DNA from: Dyadobacter flavalbus
Lineage (GTDB): Bacteria > Bacteroidota > Bacteroidia > Cytophagales > Spirosomataceae
Length of the DNA: 44,973 bases
Direction of reading: 5' to 3'
NCBI RefSeq assembly: GCF_006149045.1
Contig: NZ_VBSN01000036.1
Coordinates: forward strand, 1 to 44,973
The notes below the pieces were generated by a model. That model made no database searches. It was not told where the DNA came from and worked only from the letters and a program-made list of their open reading frames with translations. Below are positions 26,202 through 35,064 of the stretch, one piece after another. The position numbers and the translations under genes were made by a program. Positions within the stretch are counted from its first letter, which is position 1; each line of letters starts with the position of its first letter.

Positions 26202-27752
26202 TTATTCTTCCAGCAGGATATTATACCTGAAATCCAGCGGATCAAATGCCTTGAACAGTTTCTGAATAAATTCAGGGTCGTTGATATAAAAATTCAGAAA
26301 GTTATCATAGCGTTCCTGGGCACTTCTGCCTGGGAACAGCTTGTTTTTAAGGTTTAGTAACTGGCTGATATTCGATTCTTGGTTGCGTTCCTCGGCTTTG
26401 ATGATCCGTTTTTCCAGCTTTTGCAGCGAATTACAAAGCCTTGCATGTTCTGCTTCCACTGCGCCTTTCATTGTAGGGTCCACCTGAACGGCCTGTGCCA
26501 CAACTTCATCCATTATTGTCCTGAAAGCATCTTTCTGTGATTGCAGGCTCAGCTTGTTTTCTGTATTTTGAAGAACGTAATTTCTGCGCAGTGAAAATTC
26601 ATCCTTGAAAAGTTCTTCCCAGTCTGCTTTGAGTTTCTTTGCTTTTTTTACCTGTTCGTTCGTTACGTACATGGCAAAGTTTCTCGGGATCAGCATCGGA
26701 TAAGGAACGTTGTGATAGTCAAAAATCCCTTTCAGCGACATCCAGTAAGGAAGTTCTGACGGCCCGCCGATATACGCCAGATTGGGTAAAATGATTTCTT
26801 CGTACAACGGTCTGAGAATGACATTCGGGCTGAACATTTCGGGACTTTTTTCAGCAAGATCCAGAATTTCCTCTTCTGTAAATGTCAGTTCTGTGTTCAG
26901 GACTTTGTAAATGCCGTCTTCTTTGACAATGCGTTCCCGTAGATTGGTATCGAGGTAAAAAAGGTTTATTTCCCTGACGTGCAAGCCCGGATCATAACCC
27001 AGTTTTTCAAGTTTTGCAGCGGTTTCGGTAAACTGTTTTTCAGCAGAAGATTGCGTAAGCTCGTCTTTGATAACCGGAAGAAAATGCCTTTTCAGTTCAG
27101 GATGATCGGCGTCAACAGAAATCAGTCCGTATTGCCCGAACAACTCGTGCATGTAACATCGGGCGGCATCGGCAAGCGTACTGTTTTCAAGGTATGCTTT
27201 TGCAAATAAAAGCGGCTTGGAAGGCAGCTGTTTGATAATGCTTTCGAGTTCGCGCGGATCAAGCCTGCCGACTGCGCCTTTATGCGCGCCGGCCCATCTG
27301 TGCGTTTGCCCGAAAAGATGAAATGAAGCAATTTCTTCAAAGTCGTGGTCTTCGGACGCCATCCAGTAAACCGGGACAAAATTATACTCGGGATATGCTT
27401 TTTTCAGCGCCTGCGCCAGATTGATCGTCGTAACGATTTTGTAAATAACATAAAGCGGCCCGGTAAAAATGTTGAGCTGATGGCCGGTCGTTACGGTAAA
27501 TGTATTTTCATCCAGCAGAACGGAGAAATCCGGCAGTCCGGGAAGTCCTTTGTATTGGCTTGTCAGTACGTCAACAAGCGTTTTGCGTTTTTCCGGATCA
27601 AAATCTTTTTTCTGCAAAATGGCTTCCTTCGCATTTTCCAGCGTGGGGTAGATACTGTAAAATTCTTTCAGTTCCGTTTTTCCGTCCAGATAATCCAGAA
27701 GGAAAAGGGGAAATTGTCCTGTTTTGCGCAGATCCAGCGATTGCAGACTCAT
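26202..27752 (-). CDS. bshC: Bacillithiol biosynthesis cysteine-adding enzyme
   Basis: BshC (516 residues from the ATG at 27752) is thought to join cysteine to glucosaminyl-malate, the last step of bacillithiol synthesis. Family features include TVTTGHQLNIFTGPLYVIYKI near the N-terminal third, the PVYWMASEDHDFEE segment, and a C-terminal coiled coil (LQKLEKRIIKAEERNQE). The frame is open to a TTG at 27788, but the ATG fits the family N-terminus better. No bshA or bshB is in the window, so the pathway genes are scattered. Bacillithiol would be the low-molecular-weight thiol of this organism. Confidence 0.9.
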   Translation of the reverse strand: MSLQSLDLRKTGQFPLFLLDYLDGKTELKEFYSIYPTLENAKEAILQKKDFDPEKRKTLVDVLTSQYKGLPGLPDFSVLLDENTFTVTTGHQLNIFTGPLYVIYKIVTTINLAQALKKAYPEYNFVPVYWMASEDHDFEEIASFHLFGQTHRWAGAHKGAVGRLDPRELESIIKQLPSKPLLFAKAYLENSTLADAARCYMHELFGQYGLISVDADHPELKRHFLPVIKDELTQSSAEKQFTETAAKLEKLGYDPGLHVREINLFYLDTNLRERIVKEDGIYKVLNTELTFTEEEILDLAEKSPEMFSPNVILRPLYEEIILPNLAYIGGPSELPYWMSLKGIFDYHNVPYPMLIPRNFAMYVTNEQVKKAKKLKADWEELFKDEFSLRRNYVLQNTENKLSLQSQKDAFRTIMDEVVAQAVQVDPTMKGAVEAEHARLCNSLQKLEKRIIKAEERNQESNISQLLNLKNKLFPGRSAQERYDNFLNFYINDPEFIQKLFKAFDPLDFRYNILLEE

Positions 27753-27908
27753 GAAAGCGGATTTTTCAGTAGCGGGTATAGAAGCCAACGTTGTTAATTT
27801 TGCTATATGGAGATCAAAAAAACCTTTTAACCGTAACGAGAAAGTTTCTGATTTTGGTTTCCCAAATTTGCGTAATTTGAGGTAGAATAAAAAACCTTTC
27901 AGGCGTAT

Positions 27909-27941
27909 TAAAAAAGCCGGACCTGAGGCAGATTCGGCTTT
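27909..27941 (-). terminator. Terminator after fadE
   Basis: On the minus strand AAAGCCG (27941-27935) pairs with CGGCTTT (27919-27913), and T residues continue to about 27909. The 15-base loop is long but can form a smaller inner stem. Confidence 0.7.
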
Positions 27942-28000
27942 CTTGATATTCTGTATTGATTTTCTGTACGGTTGATAATGACCTCAGCTTTCTTTTTGTT

Positions 28001-29815
28001 TCAGAAAACGTAGTCATTTTTTGTAATCAGCTCATCTGCAATACGGCGGCGTGCATCTTTAAGGTTTACAGGCTCTGTTTTTGTAAACCGTTTCAGTCCC
28101 ATCAGCATTACACGGAGTTCGTCGCCTTCTGCAAAACTTGTAATGGCCGATCTTCCGGCGTTGTTTACTTTTTCAACGGCTTTGTTGAGGTAAACGATCG
28201 CCATGTCCTTCTGAAGTGCATTGGCATCGGTTCCCAAAAGCCCGATCCGCTTTTCCACACGCAGCAACACCGATTCCGCAACGTACGTTTCTATGATCAT
28301 ATCGGCCAGATTCATGATAATTTCCTGCTCTTCCGAAAGCTTCATCATAAATTTCTGAACGGCAGCTCCGGCAATCATCAACACGGCTTTTTTAAGATTT
28401 CTGATTACCTTCTTTTCGGCTGCAAACAGCGATTCGTCTTCATCCGCGCTGAAATCCGGAATCGACATGATTTCTTTTCCGACGGCCATTGCCGGGCCCA
28501 TCAGATCCAGCTGTCCTTTCATCGTTCTTTTCAGGAGCATGTCCACAACCAGCAAACGGTTGATTTCATTCGTTCCTTCAAAAATGCGGTTGATCCGGCT
28601 GTCGCGGTAAGCACGGTCCATAGGCGCATCTGCAGAAAAACCCATTCCGCCGTAAATCTGAACGCCTTCATCCACAACATAATCAAGTACTTCGGAGCCG
28701 TGTACTTTCATAATGGCGCATTCTATGGCCAGTTCTTCCAGCGCTTTGAGCTTGGATTCCGAATCCGGCATTCCTTTTTCCTGAAATGCGGTAATCAGGT
28801 CATCAATATTTTGTCCGACGCGGTACGATGCCGATTCTGTTGCAAACATGCCGACTGCCATTTCTGCAAGCTTGTATTTTATTGCGCCAAAACCGGAAAT
28901 GGCCGTTCCGAACTGCTTGCGTTCGTTGGCATATTGTACCGCTTGTCCTGCAACCTTTTTCGCTCCTCCGAGTGCAGCCGCTGCCAGTTTGATCCTGCCG
29001 ATATTCAGGATATTAACCGCAATTTTGAAACCGTTTCCTCTTTCCGAAAGCATGTTTTCAGCCGGAACCAGGCAATCATTGAAAAATATCTGACGCGTGT
29101 CGGAACCTTTGATGCCCATTTTATGCTCGGGCTCATTCATTGTAATGCCGTTTGAAGACTTCTCAATGATGAATGCCGTCAGGTTTTTATCCGTCTGGCC
29201 GTTTTCTTCTATTTTGGCAAAAACAATAAAAACATCTGCAAACCCGCCGTTCGTAATCCACATTTTCTGACCTGTTACAGCGTAGTGTTTTCCGTCTTCA
29301 GTAAGCCGGGCTTTTGTTTTTCCTGAATTGGCGTCCGATCCGGAATCCGGTTCTGTCAGGCAGTAAGCCGCTTTCCATTCGCCTGTTGCGAGTTTTGGCA
29401 GGTATTTTGACTTTTGTTCTTCATTTCCATAATAAAGGATCGGCAAGGTGCCAATTCCGGTATGTGCAGACAGTGCAACGGAAAATGAATTTCCTGCGCC
29501 GGTTGCTTCCGCCACCAGCATGGAAGTATTGAAATTCATACCGAAACCGCCATATTCTTCCGGAACTGCTGTTCCGAGCAATCCCAGTTCGCCGGCTTTA
29601 TCCATCAGGCCCGATATCAGATCAGGACTTTTTGCATTGTCAATTTCATCCAGCCTCGGCCAGATTTCCCTGCTCAGAAAATCCCTGCAGGTATCTGCAA
29701 TCATACGCTGCTCTTCGGTAAACTCCTCAGGAATAAAAATTTGTGAGGCGGAAGTTTCTTTAATCAAAAATTCACCGCCTTTGATAGACGTTTTTTTATC
29801 TTCTGCAACAGCCAT
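28001..29815 (-). CDS. fadE: Acyl-CoA dehydrogenase, FadE (long-type)
   Basis: This flavoprotein makes the first oxidation of beta-oxidation, acyl-CoA to trans-2-enoyl-CoA, passing electrons to ETF. At 604 residues it is longer than short-chain enzymes (about 380) and similar to B. subtilis FadE (594) and VLCAD-type proteins, with an extra helical C-terminal domain from about 430. Visible are CLTEPDSGSDANS and MWITNGGFADVFIVFA (FAD/substrate region), QIYGGMGF, and the catalytic glutamate Glu413 in RIFEGTNEINRL. Two copies of the putative MarR palindrome lie in its promoter. The gene stands alone between bshC and the exported T9SS protein gene. Confidence 0.93.
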   Translation of the reverse strand: MAVAEDKKTSIKGGEFLIKETSASQIFIPEEFTEEQRMIADTCRDFLSREIWPRLDEIDNAKSPDLISGLMDKAGELGLLGTAVPEEYGGFGMNFNTSMLVAEATGAGNSFSVALSAHTGIGTLPILYYGNEEQKSKYLPKLATGEWKAAYCLTEPDSGSDANSGKTKARLTEDGKHYAVTGQKMWITNGGFADVFIVFAKIEENGQTDKNLTAFIIEKSSNGITMNEPEHKMGIKGSDTRQIFFNDCLVPAENMLSERGNGFKIAVNILNIGRIKLAAAALGGAKKVAGQAVQYANERKQFGTAISGFGAIKYKLAEMAVGMFATESASYRVGQNIDDLITAFQEKGMPDSESKLKALEELAIECAIMKVHGSEVLDYVVDEGVQIYGGMGFSADAPMDRAYRDSRINRIFEGTNEINRLLVVDMLLKRTMKGQLDLMGPAMAVGKEIMSIPDFSADEDESLFAAEKKVIRNLKKAVLMIAGAAVQKFMMKLSEEQEIIMNLADMIIETYVAESVLLRVEKRIGLLGTDANALQKDMAIVYLNKAVEKVNNAGRSAITSFAEGDELRVMLMGLKRFTKTEPVNLKDARRRIADELITKNDYVF

Positions 29816-29845
29816 ATTTTTTATTGATCAAGGTTGAATTAAAAG

Positions 29846-29859
29846 GTATGCGTGCATAC
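29846..29859. promoter_or_regulatory. Probable MarR operator, downstream site at fadE
   Basis: GTATGCGTGCATAC is a near-perfect palindrome with 6-base arms. It lies about 9-22 bases downstream of the predicted start site of fadE, a position from which a bound repressor blocks elongation or opening. Confidence 0.72.
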
Positions 29860-29873
29860 TATTGTTATGATTA

Positions 29874-29881
29874 CAAATATA
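29874..29881 (-). promoter_or_regulatory. fadE promoter -7 element TATATTTG
   Basis: An exact TAnnTTTG match on the minus strand, placing the start near 29867, about 52 bases ahead of the ATG. A TTG inside the upstream operator lies 16 bases away, slightly closer than usual. Confidence 0.55.
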
Positions 29882-29892
29882 AATTTTATTCA

Positions 29893-29906
29893 TTATGCAA
29901 GCATAA
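29893..29906. promoter_or_regulatory. Probable MarR operator, upstream site at fadE
   Basis: TTATGCAAGCATAA has 6-base arms that pair exactly. Its centre is 47 bases from the downstream site. Read in the promoter direction it shares TATGCTTGCATAAT with the marR promoter site. Confidence 0.72.
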
Positions 29907-29947
29907 CAACCGGGAAATAAATATTGGCAAACGGCAGCGCAAGCGCA

Positions 29948-32839
29948 TTACTTTTTGAAGACTTTGAACTGTTTCAGCAGCATTCCGTTGCTTTCGACAT
30001 GAATAAAATAAATGCCGGCTGAAAGGCTTGCTGCGGAAAGGTCAATGCTGGCGAGATTGTCAGAAACTGTTATAAGATTCCCGGGAATGGTTATCCTGTT
30101 TCCTGAAACATTGATGAGGACAAAATTCAATTCTTCCTGAGATTGTTGCTCCGGCAACTTGATATTGAAGATGTTTTCGACCGGATTCGGGTAAAACTGC
30201 CATGTTTCAAGGTCCTTTGTGATATTCACCGAATCTCCGTATGAAATGCTGAACTGTACTGAATTGGTTACAACGGCGGAATCTCCTTTGAATGCTGTGA
30301 CATTCAGGGTATAACGGCCGATATAAGGTGCAAAGCCGGAGCCATTCTCGTAAAGCGCATATGGGAATTTGGAAGTTGTTGACTGCCTGCGGTAGGGTCC
30401 GTTCAGGTTAAAAGTTACATGGTCATATTCAAAATTGCCGTATGCATAAATGTTCAGCAGCGAAGGCATTTCACTATATGGAAAAACGTCATCCGCATGG
30501 AGTTTCTGTATGACCTGCTGCTCAACTTTACTACCGCCTTTTACCAGTTCAAAACGAAGTTCCGGAATTTCAACGATCAGGATAAACGGAATTTCAACAT
30601 AAGCGCCGGCATTGTCATACGCCCGTACAATCAGGCGGTATTCGCCTTCCTCGGTTGGCGTTCCCGAAAGCACATTCAGCGAAAAATCCAGCCATGAGGG
30701 TCTGTTCTGAATGGAAATGGATGAAATATAGCCGTCGGGATCACCAAAAATATTGACCGGCAGCATGTAATTGAACGGCATATTCACCTGTGCATATTTG
30801 ACCGGAAGCGTATTGCTTGCAAACGGAGGCGCATTCAGATATTGCGGTTCAACAACCCGGATCGTAAAGTACGTTTCCACAAAAGCATTCTGATTGTCAT
30901 ATGCTTTCAGGATAATGCGGCTTTCGCCGAGTTTTGAAGGCATGCCGCTGAGCACGGCGCCGTCGAATTTTACCCATTCGGGAAGCTCGCTGGCTTCTAT
31001 TTTCGTTATCTGTCCGTCGCTGTCTTTGAACGCACCTTTTGGAATGGGAAGGCTGAAAGGCGTATTTACCGCAACAAGCTGATTGGAAAAGTTGCTGTCC
31101 ACAGTCGGCGGACGGTTGGTATTTTCACTCGCATCTACGCGTATGGTAAAAAATGCTTCCGCAGAGCCGCCTTCATCATCAGTTCCTCTGACTGTAATCC
31201 GGAAATCGCCCAAAGCAGCAGGTTTGCCTCTCAGTTGGCCGGCTTCATACCGCAGCCAGCCCGGCAATGCCGTAACTTCCGTTCTGACGATGGTTCCGTC
31301 CACATCCGAAAAAGTGTCCGTTGGCAGTTTGTATATAAATTCCTTATTCACGGCAATGATCTGCATCGGAACCGGCCTGAATACGTACGGGGCATAATTG
31401 GATGCATCTTTCCAGTAATCTGGCGAAAGCAGGTCTTCATTCAGCCGTATCAGTACCGGTTTCGGATTGGCCGGATCAGCGTAGGCCCTTTTTGCCCATT
31501 CGTTGTAAATTACATTGCTTGCACCCGATTTTTCAACGGCTGCAGACAGCCGGTAGCCAACAGAATCCGTATAAACAATCGGAGGTATGGGCTTGTCAAG
31601 CCAGTTGGAAGCGGCCTGTCTCAGGAAGTTTTCAGCTCTTGCCAGCTGATCTGTAGTTGAAATTACAACCGCTACGATATTGGCGCCCTGGTCAAAGTTT
31701 TCGTTGATCTGTTTCAAATGTGCATTGCTGTCAAAAAACGAATTGACAAACAGCTCGTTGGCGGTAATGAAACCGGCCCGGGAAGTGCTTTTGATAATAT
31801 CCACAGACCACCGGTGATCGTAACCAACCAAAGCGTCATTTACCTTGATACCGTCCGATTTTTCGTTGAGGCTGCGGAAGCCCAGCGTTCCTCTGGAAAC
31901 AGAAGCTTCATCAAAAATGGAGCCGTAATCGGAAACAAACTTGATATCCGGATCAATGGATTTTACGGCAGCGATCATCTGTTCTGTATAATTCTTGAAT
32001 ACCAGATGCCTGTAAATATACCAGTCTTTGCCATAACGCTGCTTGAAAGAGCTGGTTGGCTCCCAGGGAGTAGAAGGGGCGGGCGCATTGTCAAACGACT
32101 TGTAGGCAGTTCCCCACAGAAAGTTGAGGCGTTCTATTTTCTTGTAATTGCTTTTAAGCCATGCCTGAAAACCTTTCACCATGGATTCGGAGTAATCATA
32201 TACGGCCGGAATTTCCTTTCCATCGGTGATCAGTACGCTGGGGAATTCGCCTTCCTGCGACGGCGTGTTGGTGACAGACACAAATAAAAGGTTGTTGCTG
32301 GTCTGAAGGTGTTTGTAATGCGCTACAACTTCCTTAACAAATCCGATGCCTTTGTTTACAATCGGTTGGTTATCAAACCCGAAAAAAGTATCTCCGTAAC
32401 CGCCCTGCAAAGGTTTGCCCTGCTGACTGATCTGGCTGTCCGACACTTCCCAATATCCTTTGATCCGGGAATTGTGACGTGCGATGTTGATCCGCAGCGC
32501 CACTTTCATGCCAAGGTCTGTGGCAATCTTGATCTGCTCGTCGTATTTTGCCCAGTTCGGTGCATCAGTGGGAGATTTATCATAAACCTTGTCCCAGGGA
32601 ATATTTAAATAAACCGCATTCAATCCGATTTGCCGCGAAGTTTTTATCAGATCCGGTTCAGGGCCGCGGTTATTGGCTTCGGTAAGGTTCAGAAGCATCA
32701 AAGCAAGATAACGCTGCGGATCAGCTTCCGTAGTTGACTGGCTGGTCTGTGCATAAGCCGTTTGTACAGAAATAATCCCGCAAAAAAGGCAAAGCAGGAT
32801 TCTGGCCGGCAAGTAGAAAGCGTGTATCTGTTTGTACAT
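29948..32839 (-). CDS. Large exported protein: GH-A-like domain, Ig/cadherin-like repeats, T9SS sorting tail
   Basis: The 963-residue protein has a signal peptide ending near VQTAYAQ (residue 31). Residues about 40-430 look like a TIM-barrel glycoside hydrolase of the beta-galactosidase (GH42/GH-A) kind (SRQIGLNAVYLNIPWDKVY, DLGMKVALRINIARHN), but I cannot assign the acid/base and nucleophile safely. Three cadherin/He_PIG-type repeats follow (about 465-755), each with an FxDxDG-like start, a PxWL core and a GxP turn. An Ig-like stretch comes next, then a C-terminal sorting domain from about 880 (WQFYPNPVENIFNI ... GIYFIHV) of type A T9SS substrates. It directly follows the stop of the GT4 gene (TAG then ATG), so it is cotranslated with two glycosyltransferases. 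Confidence 0.78.
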   Translation of the reverse strand: MYKQIHAFYLPARILLCLFCGIISVQTAYAQTSQSTTEADPQRYLALMLLNLTEANNRGPEPDLIKTSRQIGLNAVYLNIPWDKVYDKSPTDAPNWAKYDEQIKIATDLGMKVALRINIARHNSRIKGYWEVSDSQISQQGKPLQGGYGDTFFGFDNQPIVNKGIGFVKEVVAHYKHLQTSNNLLFVSVTNTPSQEGEFPSVLITDGKEIPAVYDYSESMVKGFQAWLKSNYKKIERLNFLWGTAYKSFDNAPAPSTPWEPTSSFKQRYGKDWYIYRHLVFKNYTEQMIAAVKSIDPDIKFVSDYGSIFDEASVSRGTLGFRSLNEKSDGIKVNDALVGYDHRWSVDIIKSTSRAGFITANELFVNSFFDSNAHLKQINENFDQGANIVAVVISTTDQLARAENFLRQAASNWLDKPIPPIVYTDSVGYRLSAAVEKSGASNVIYNEWAKRAYADPANPKPVLIRLNEDLLSPDYWKDASNYAPYVFRPVPMQIIAVNKEFIYKLPTDTFSDVDGTIVRTEVTALPGWLRYEAGQLRGKPAALGDFRITVRGTDDEGGSAEAFFTIRVDASENTNRPPTVDSNFSNQLVAVNTPFSLPIPKGAFKDSDGQITKIEASELPEWVKFDGAVLSGMPSKLGESRIILKAYDNQNAFVETYFTIRVVEPQYLNAPPFASNTLPVKYAQVNMPFNYMLPVNIFGDPDGYISSISIQNRPSWLDFSLNVLSGTPTEEGEYRLIVRAYDNAGAYVEIPFILIVEIPELRFELVKGGSKVEQQVIQKLHADDVFPYSEMPSLLNIYAYGNFEYDHVTFNLNGPYRRQSTTSKFPYALYENGSGFAPYIGRYTLNVTAFKGDSAVVTNSVQFSISYGDSVNITKDLETWQFYPNPVENIFNIKLPEQQSQEELNFVLINVSGNRITIPGNLITVSDNLASIDLSAASLSAGIYFIHVESNGMLLKQFKVFKK

Positions 32840-33955
32840 CTAGTAATTTTTATCAATTAATTCAATCCAGTTTTTATATCCGTTTTCCACGTTGAACCGG
32901 CTGGCCACTTCTATGCTTTTGGTGCGGTCTGTAACTGTTTGCCCGTTCATGACCGAGCGCATTGCATTTACAAGCTGTTTTACACTGATATCTTCTGTTA
33001 CAATTCCCATTCCTTCCTGAACGAACTCGGACGCGCCGCCGGAAGGAAAAGAAACGATCGGTTTGCCGAGCAATGCAGCTTCAATCATGACAAGCGGAAA
33101 AGGATCCTGCCTCGAAGTGAGCAGAAATCCGTTTCCCATATTCAGGTAATTGTAATAATCTTCCTTTTGTTCACCGGCAAAATGGATTCTGGTTGCAGCC
33201 GTTAAATGCTTGCTGCGCTGTTCTGTGTAATAAACAAGGCCGTCTTCCAGCTTTTTTCCAACCCATACCAGGTGAACGCCGGTTTCATTCAATTCTTGCG
33301 CTATGTCGGGCAGCATATCGAATCCCTTTCGCTCGGAAGTTATTCCGGACAATATCCATACAAAATCATCTTTCGGAATTCCCAGTTTTTCTTTCAGCCC
33401 GGCCGTGCGCTTTTCATCTTTTTTTACTTTGTTATGATCTATGAATGAATACAGCAGGCTTACATTTTTACCGCCGGAATCCTGCAGTGCTTTACAGGTT
33501 GCCTGCGAGCATCCGATCAGCAAATCCGAATCGTCGATAATGCTTTTGAATTCCGGTTTTTTCAGATAAGCGTAGGTTAATGGCAGTTCATGAAAGTGCG
33601 TAACCATTTTTATGGAAAATTCCCTGGCTATGGCTACGGCTTCGGGAATCATGGTTGTGTTGATATACCAGAAATCAGCTTTGAACGATTTGGCCAGTTT
33701 TCTGAGAAATTCCAGCGTCGGGTTGACGCCGAGCTGAAACGAGATCTTCTGAAACAGGTTAAAATTTTTCGGAACGATGTAAACGGGAATATCGTCAGGA
33801 AATTCTTTCAGCAATTCGCCATCTGCAAAACTGACGATCCCAGCATCGAAGCGGGTGCGGTCCAGTTTTTCAAGAATATAAAGCAGCATCATTTCCGATC
33901 CTGTTCGCGTGGCATAAGGGGTAAAAAAGAGAATTTTTTTCTTGGTACTATTCAT
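32840..33955 (-). CDS. GT4-family (group 1) glycosyltransferase
   Basis: This 371-residue GT-B enzyme has an N-terminal acceptor domain starting KKILFFTPYATRTGSEMML and a C-terminal nucleotide-sugar domain with WILSGITSERKGFDML and the family E-x7-E motif, whose first acidic residue is aspartate here (DPFPLVMIE), within SRQDPFPLVMIEAALLGKPIV. It is probably cytoplasmic or peripheral, transferring sugar to a growing glycan. The start codon overlaps the previous gene's stop by 4 bases (ATGA), a sign of translational coupling with the GT2 gene. Donor and acceptor unknown. Confidence 0.88.
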   Translation of the reverse strand: MNSTKKKILFFTPYATRTGSEMMLLYILEKLDRTRFDAGIVSFADGELLKEFPDDIPVYIVPKNFNLFQKISFQLGVNPTLEFLRKLAKSFKADFWYINTTMIPEAVAIAREFSIKMVTHFHELPLTYAYLKKPEFKSIIDDSDLLIGCSQATCKALQDSGGKNVSLLYSFIDHNKVKKDEKRTAGLKEKLGIPKDDFVWILSGITSERKGFDMLPDIAQELNETGVHLVWVGKKLEDGLVYYTEQRSKHLTAATRIHFAGEQKEDYYNYLNMGNGFLLTSRQDPFPLVMIEAALLGKPIVSFPSGGASEFVQEGMGIVTEDISVKQLVNAMRSVMNGQTVTDRTKSIEVASRFNVENGYKNWIELIDKNY

Positions 33956-34959
33956 TTAGCGGAAGTTAACAAGTCTATATTCTCGTTTGGACTGATCTTG
34001 AAAAGTTCATTTTTCAGGCGTACTGTTTTTACGAAATATTTTAAAAGTACGCGTATTTTCCTTACATAGATGTGCTGTGTGCGGAGTTCGGAAAACGGGT
34101 TTCTGCTTTGCCGGAAGTTCATGACCATCTTCCAGATATAAATAACCGGGATCATCAGAATATAATTGGCAATGAGCAGCAGGTACTGAAATATGCCGTA
34201 TTGCTTCCGGACCCACAGAAAATTGGAAACCTGCATTTGCGTGCTGAAACGGTTGATCCAGGAAATATTGGTCCGCCGGAAAGGGTTTTTGTTTTCCAGA
34301 TGAATGAAAGTACAATCTTTGAAATAACAGAGTTTACCCCATTTTCCCAGCCGTGCAGACCATTCCACATCTTCGCCGTACATAAAGAAATGACTGCTGA
34401 AACCGCCTGTTTTTTCGAATCCTTCTTTCCTTAGAAATATGAATGCGCCAACAAGCCAGTCGTGCTGTTCGGGATCAGCGTACTGAGGCTCGGGATATAT
34501 CTTGTTCAGGATTTTTGTAAAAAGCGCGCTTGGCGGAAGGATAAAAAAGGTCTTTCTGAATTCATTGAAACTTTTGTAAAAAGGCATGGGCGTGCCGTCT
34601 GCATAATACTGAAGTGCGCCGCAGGCAATGATGTCATGTCTTTCGTTCATCCTGACAAAACACCGGCCGATCACATTATCCGTAACGAGCGTATCGGCAT
34701 TCAGCAGTAAGAAATACTTGCCTTTTGCCTCCGACATTCCTCTGTTATTGGCTCTGCCGAAACCGGCATTGTATTCCATGTCAATCCAGTGAATATCCGG
34801 ATGGGCTTTCCGGATCATTGCGCCGTTGCCGTTTTCAGGATCATTATCAACTACAATTACTTCAAAAGTTACGCCGGATGTAAACCTGTAAATGGAGTCC
34901 AGACAGTTCAGTATGAGCTCCGGCGTTCGGTAATTGATAATAATAATGGATACATCCAT
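33952..34959 (-). CDS. GT2-family glycosyltransferase (rhamnosyltransferase-like)
   Basis: The 335-residue GT-A enzyme begins MDVSIIIINYRTPELIL, with VVDNDPENG and LLNADT as nucleotide-sugar and metal motifs. MYGEDVEWSARLGKWG is the ED-type catalytic-base segment typical of WbbL-like rhamnosyl/galactofuranosyl transferases. The ATG at 34959 is chosen; the frame continues upstream to 35037 through the fadA terminator hairpin, which a real coding sequence would not do. A hydrophobic stretch near residues 255-275 may associate with the membrane. First gene of the GT2-GT4-T9SS protein operon. Confidence 0.87.
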   Translation of the reverse strand: MDVSIIIINYRTPELILNCLDSIYRFTSGVTFEVIVVDNDPENGNGAMIRKAHPDIHWIDMEYNAGFGRANNRGMSEAKGKYFLLLNADTLVTDNVIGRCFVRMNERHDIIACGALQYYADGTPMPFYKSFNEFRKTFFILPPSALFTKILNKIYPEPQYADPEQHDWLVGAFIFLRKEGFEKTGGFSSHFFMYGEDVEWSARLGKWGKLCYFKDCTFIHLENKNPFRRTNISWINRFSTQMQVSNFLWVRKQYGIFQYLLLIANYILMIPVIYIWKMVMNFRQSRNPFSELRTQHIYVRKIRVLLKYFVKTVRLKNELFKISPNENIDLLTSAK

Positions 34960-34984
34960 GAAAAATCCGGCATGATTGACGGGC

Positions 34985-35030
34985 AAAAATAAAGAATCTC
35001 CCGGGAAGAATGATTTATCTTCCCGGGAGA
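34985..35030 (-). terminator. Terminator after fadA
   Basis: A perfect 13-bp stem, TCTCCCGGGAAGA (34997-35009) with TCTTCCCGGGAGA (35018-35030) around an 8-base loop. On the minus strand a T-rich run (TTCTTTATTTTTG) follows. It separates fadA from the glycosyltransferase operon. Confidence 0.92.
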
Positions 35031-35064
35031 CCCTCAAATATGTATATCCTGTTTATCCTCCGGC

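Noticed and set aside
27956..29155. 399-codon open frame on the plus strand opposite fadE
   Set aside because: It is the complement of a strongly conserved enzyme gene and its translation is rich in Cys, His and Phe without any domain, as expected of an antisense shadow.
34960..35037. N-terminal extension of the GT2 gene
   Set aside because: It would translate through the 13-bp fadA terminator hairpin, and the conserved GT-A start is at MDVSIIIINY.
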